The translations under genes and the position numbers were made by a program. A DNA stretch of 51,376 nucleotides from Herpetosiphonaceae bacterium. Lineage in GTDB: Bacteria; Chloroflexota; Chloroflexia; Chloroflexales; Kallotenuaceae. Positions 50,706 through 51,376 of the stretch are shown one piece after another; the first letter of the stretch is position 1; each line of letters begins with the position of its first letter. A model generated the notes under the pieces. That model did not search any database. It was not told the DNA's origin and saw only the letters and a list, made by a program, of their open reading frames with translations. Location of the stretch: assembly GCA_013821605.1 (NCBI GenBank), contig JACDGP010000026.1, positions 1 to 51,376 of the forward strand. The letters are read 5' to 3'.

Positions 50706-51203
50706 TTAGCGCCTTTTTGGAAGAAAGCTCGGTAGACCACATGCGGCGCCGATCATGAAAATGCCCACGTCCGCATAAATCGGACCGAGATGCCCCAGCG
50801 TGTCGAGGCCATACGGGTAATGCATTGGCAGCGCGACGCCCACAGCCAGGACCGCGCTCCCGACTGCTCCCCAGAACGCCCAGCCATAACCACGCCGTAC
50901 GCCGCCCAGCCCTAGCACGATGAGCGCGAGGCCCAGCCCCATGATGAAGCCCGAAAGCGCGACCTGGACGTGACTAAGATAATGATAGACCCCGGGAAAC
51001 GTCGCCTGCAGGCGTGCTGCTGTCACGCCGACTTGCGCAGGGCCGATCCCGATCTCGAGCAGCGACGTGAAGTTCCGGATCAGGAATAGGCCTCCATAGC
51101 CGATCAGACCTGCCCCCGCTACTGCCATCAGCCGTCCACTCCACGAGCGCTGCCGCACCTCCGACTCGAGCTTCGAAATGGTGATCGATTGTGCCGTTGC
51201 CAT
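50706..51203 (-). CDS. Four-helix membrane protein, unknown function
   Basis: 165 residues with four hydrophobic helices (about residues 25-43, 80-100, 108-126 and 140-158) and a short basic C-terminus. The ATG has AAGGGG upstream. Conserved-looking polar spots within helices include HYLSHVQVALSG and PMHYPYGLDTLGHLGP, where several His and Tyr might coordinate metal or haem; this is only a visual impression. No recognised family. Transcribed in the same direction as mutL but separated by about 180 bases. Confidence 0.7.
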   Translation of the reverse strand: MATAQSITISKLESEVRQRSWSGRLMAVAGAGLIGYGGLFLIRNFTSLLEIGIGPAQVGVTAARLQATFPGVYHYLSHVQVALSGFIMGLGLALIVLGLGGVRRGYGWAFWGAVGSAVLAVGVALPMHYPYGLDTLGHLGPIYADVGIFMIGAACGLPSFLPKRR

Positions 51204-51322
51204 TGCCGTACCCCTTTCTTGCGCCAGCGAATGTGCCGGTCGATGACATCAGTTTACGGCGGCAGCGTGGCTAACACATCACGCGATCTGCGTATCCTGG
51301 CTGCGTATTCCTTGGTGCGGGC

Positions 51323-51346
51323 GCACTACGCACTTCTGCGTAGTGC
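51323..51346. other. Perfect 10-base stem-loop at window end
   Basis: GCACTACGCA-CTTC-TGCGTAGTGC, a 10-base perfect stem with a 4-base loop, about 120 bases upstream of the membrane protein start. The motif CTGCGTA also occurs directly repeated at 51288, 51301 and 51336. It may be an operator region or a terminator of a gene beyond the edge. No T-run follows on the plus strand. Confidence 0.5.
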
Positions 51347-51376
51347 TGCCGGCGCTTATCTGGCGAGGCCGTGCGT

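Noticed and set aside
1-51376. CRISPR arrays, tRNA/rRNA genes, transposases, phage genes
   Set aside because: No regularly spaced direct repeats, cloverleaf-like sequence with a T-loop GTTCRAAYC in a gene-free gap, or transposase/integrase motifs were seen in any gap or frame by eye.

Overview
The window is a gene-dense stretch of a bacterial chromosome: about 50 protein genes on both strands, many with 1-4 base ATGA/TAATG overlaps, and no rRNA, tRNA, CRISPR array or intact insertion sequence that I could see. Gene content suggests a member of the Chloroflexota, probably class Chloroflexia. The pointers are secreted proteins with YW..GGL..FGLPL repeats, a HEAT/SH3 membrane protein coupled to coaBC, a HisRS-like gene coupled to long-form hisG and hisD, and mutL followed by an orphan parB. 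This placement is inference from gene content, not a phylogeny. Promoters are often of the extended -10 type (TGC-TAYAAT).

1-9 kb: a broken oligopeptide-type ABC permease at the window edge follows a solute-binding lipoprotein gene with a near-consensus promoter and a strong palindromic operator. Then come a small protein, a secreted repeat protein, an ABM monooxygenase, a large metallopeptidase lipoprotein, an MFS exporter, an MBL hydrolase and a Nudix hydrolase. 9-20 kb is mostly housekeeping: a membrane protein, a methyltransferase, coaX and coaBC (pantothenate to CoA), the HEAT/SH3 protein, a receiver protein, then divergently a glutaredoxin/DUF2085 pair and a hisRS-like/hisG/hisD operon.

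20-36 kb is a mosaic: type II NADH dehydrogenase, two APH-type kinases, GNAT, a PHB-depolymerase-like esterase, a CPBP protease/GT4/MBL/PfpI operon, a GT2 + AglD-type flippase pair, PhyH dioxygenase, a sugar isomerase, a translationally coupled Fic + HIT pair, a HAD hydrolase carrying an in-gene inverted repeat, and an SDR.

36.5-47.5 kb is a metal-homeostasis island. A Fur-family (Zur-like) regulator with its own promoter/operator leads into znuA-znuC-znuB. A two-component pair follows, whose kinase lacks membrane segments but has a C-terminal YHS metal-binding domain. Divergent from it lie copZ, a two-HMA CopA ATPase, a cupredoxin lipoprotein and a second P1B ATPase with CPD instead of CPC/CPH in its transport motif. 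The ZnuA-like lipoprotein carries a Met/Ala/Thr-rich repeat linker. This island is the best candidate for an undescribed regulatory or transport variation. 47.5-51.4 kb holds parB and mutL (one operon) and a small membrane protein.
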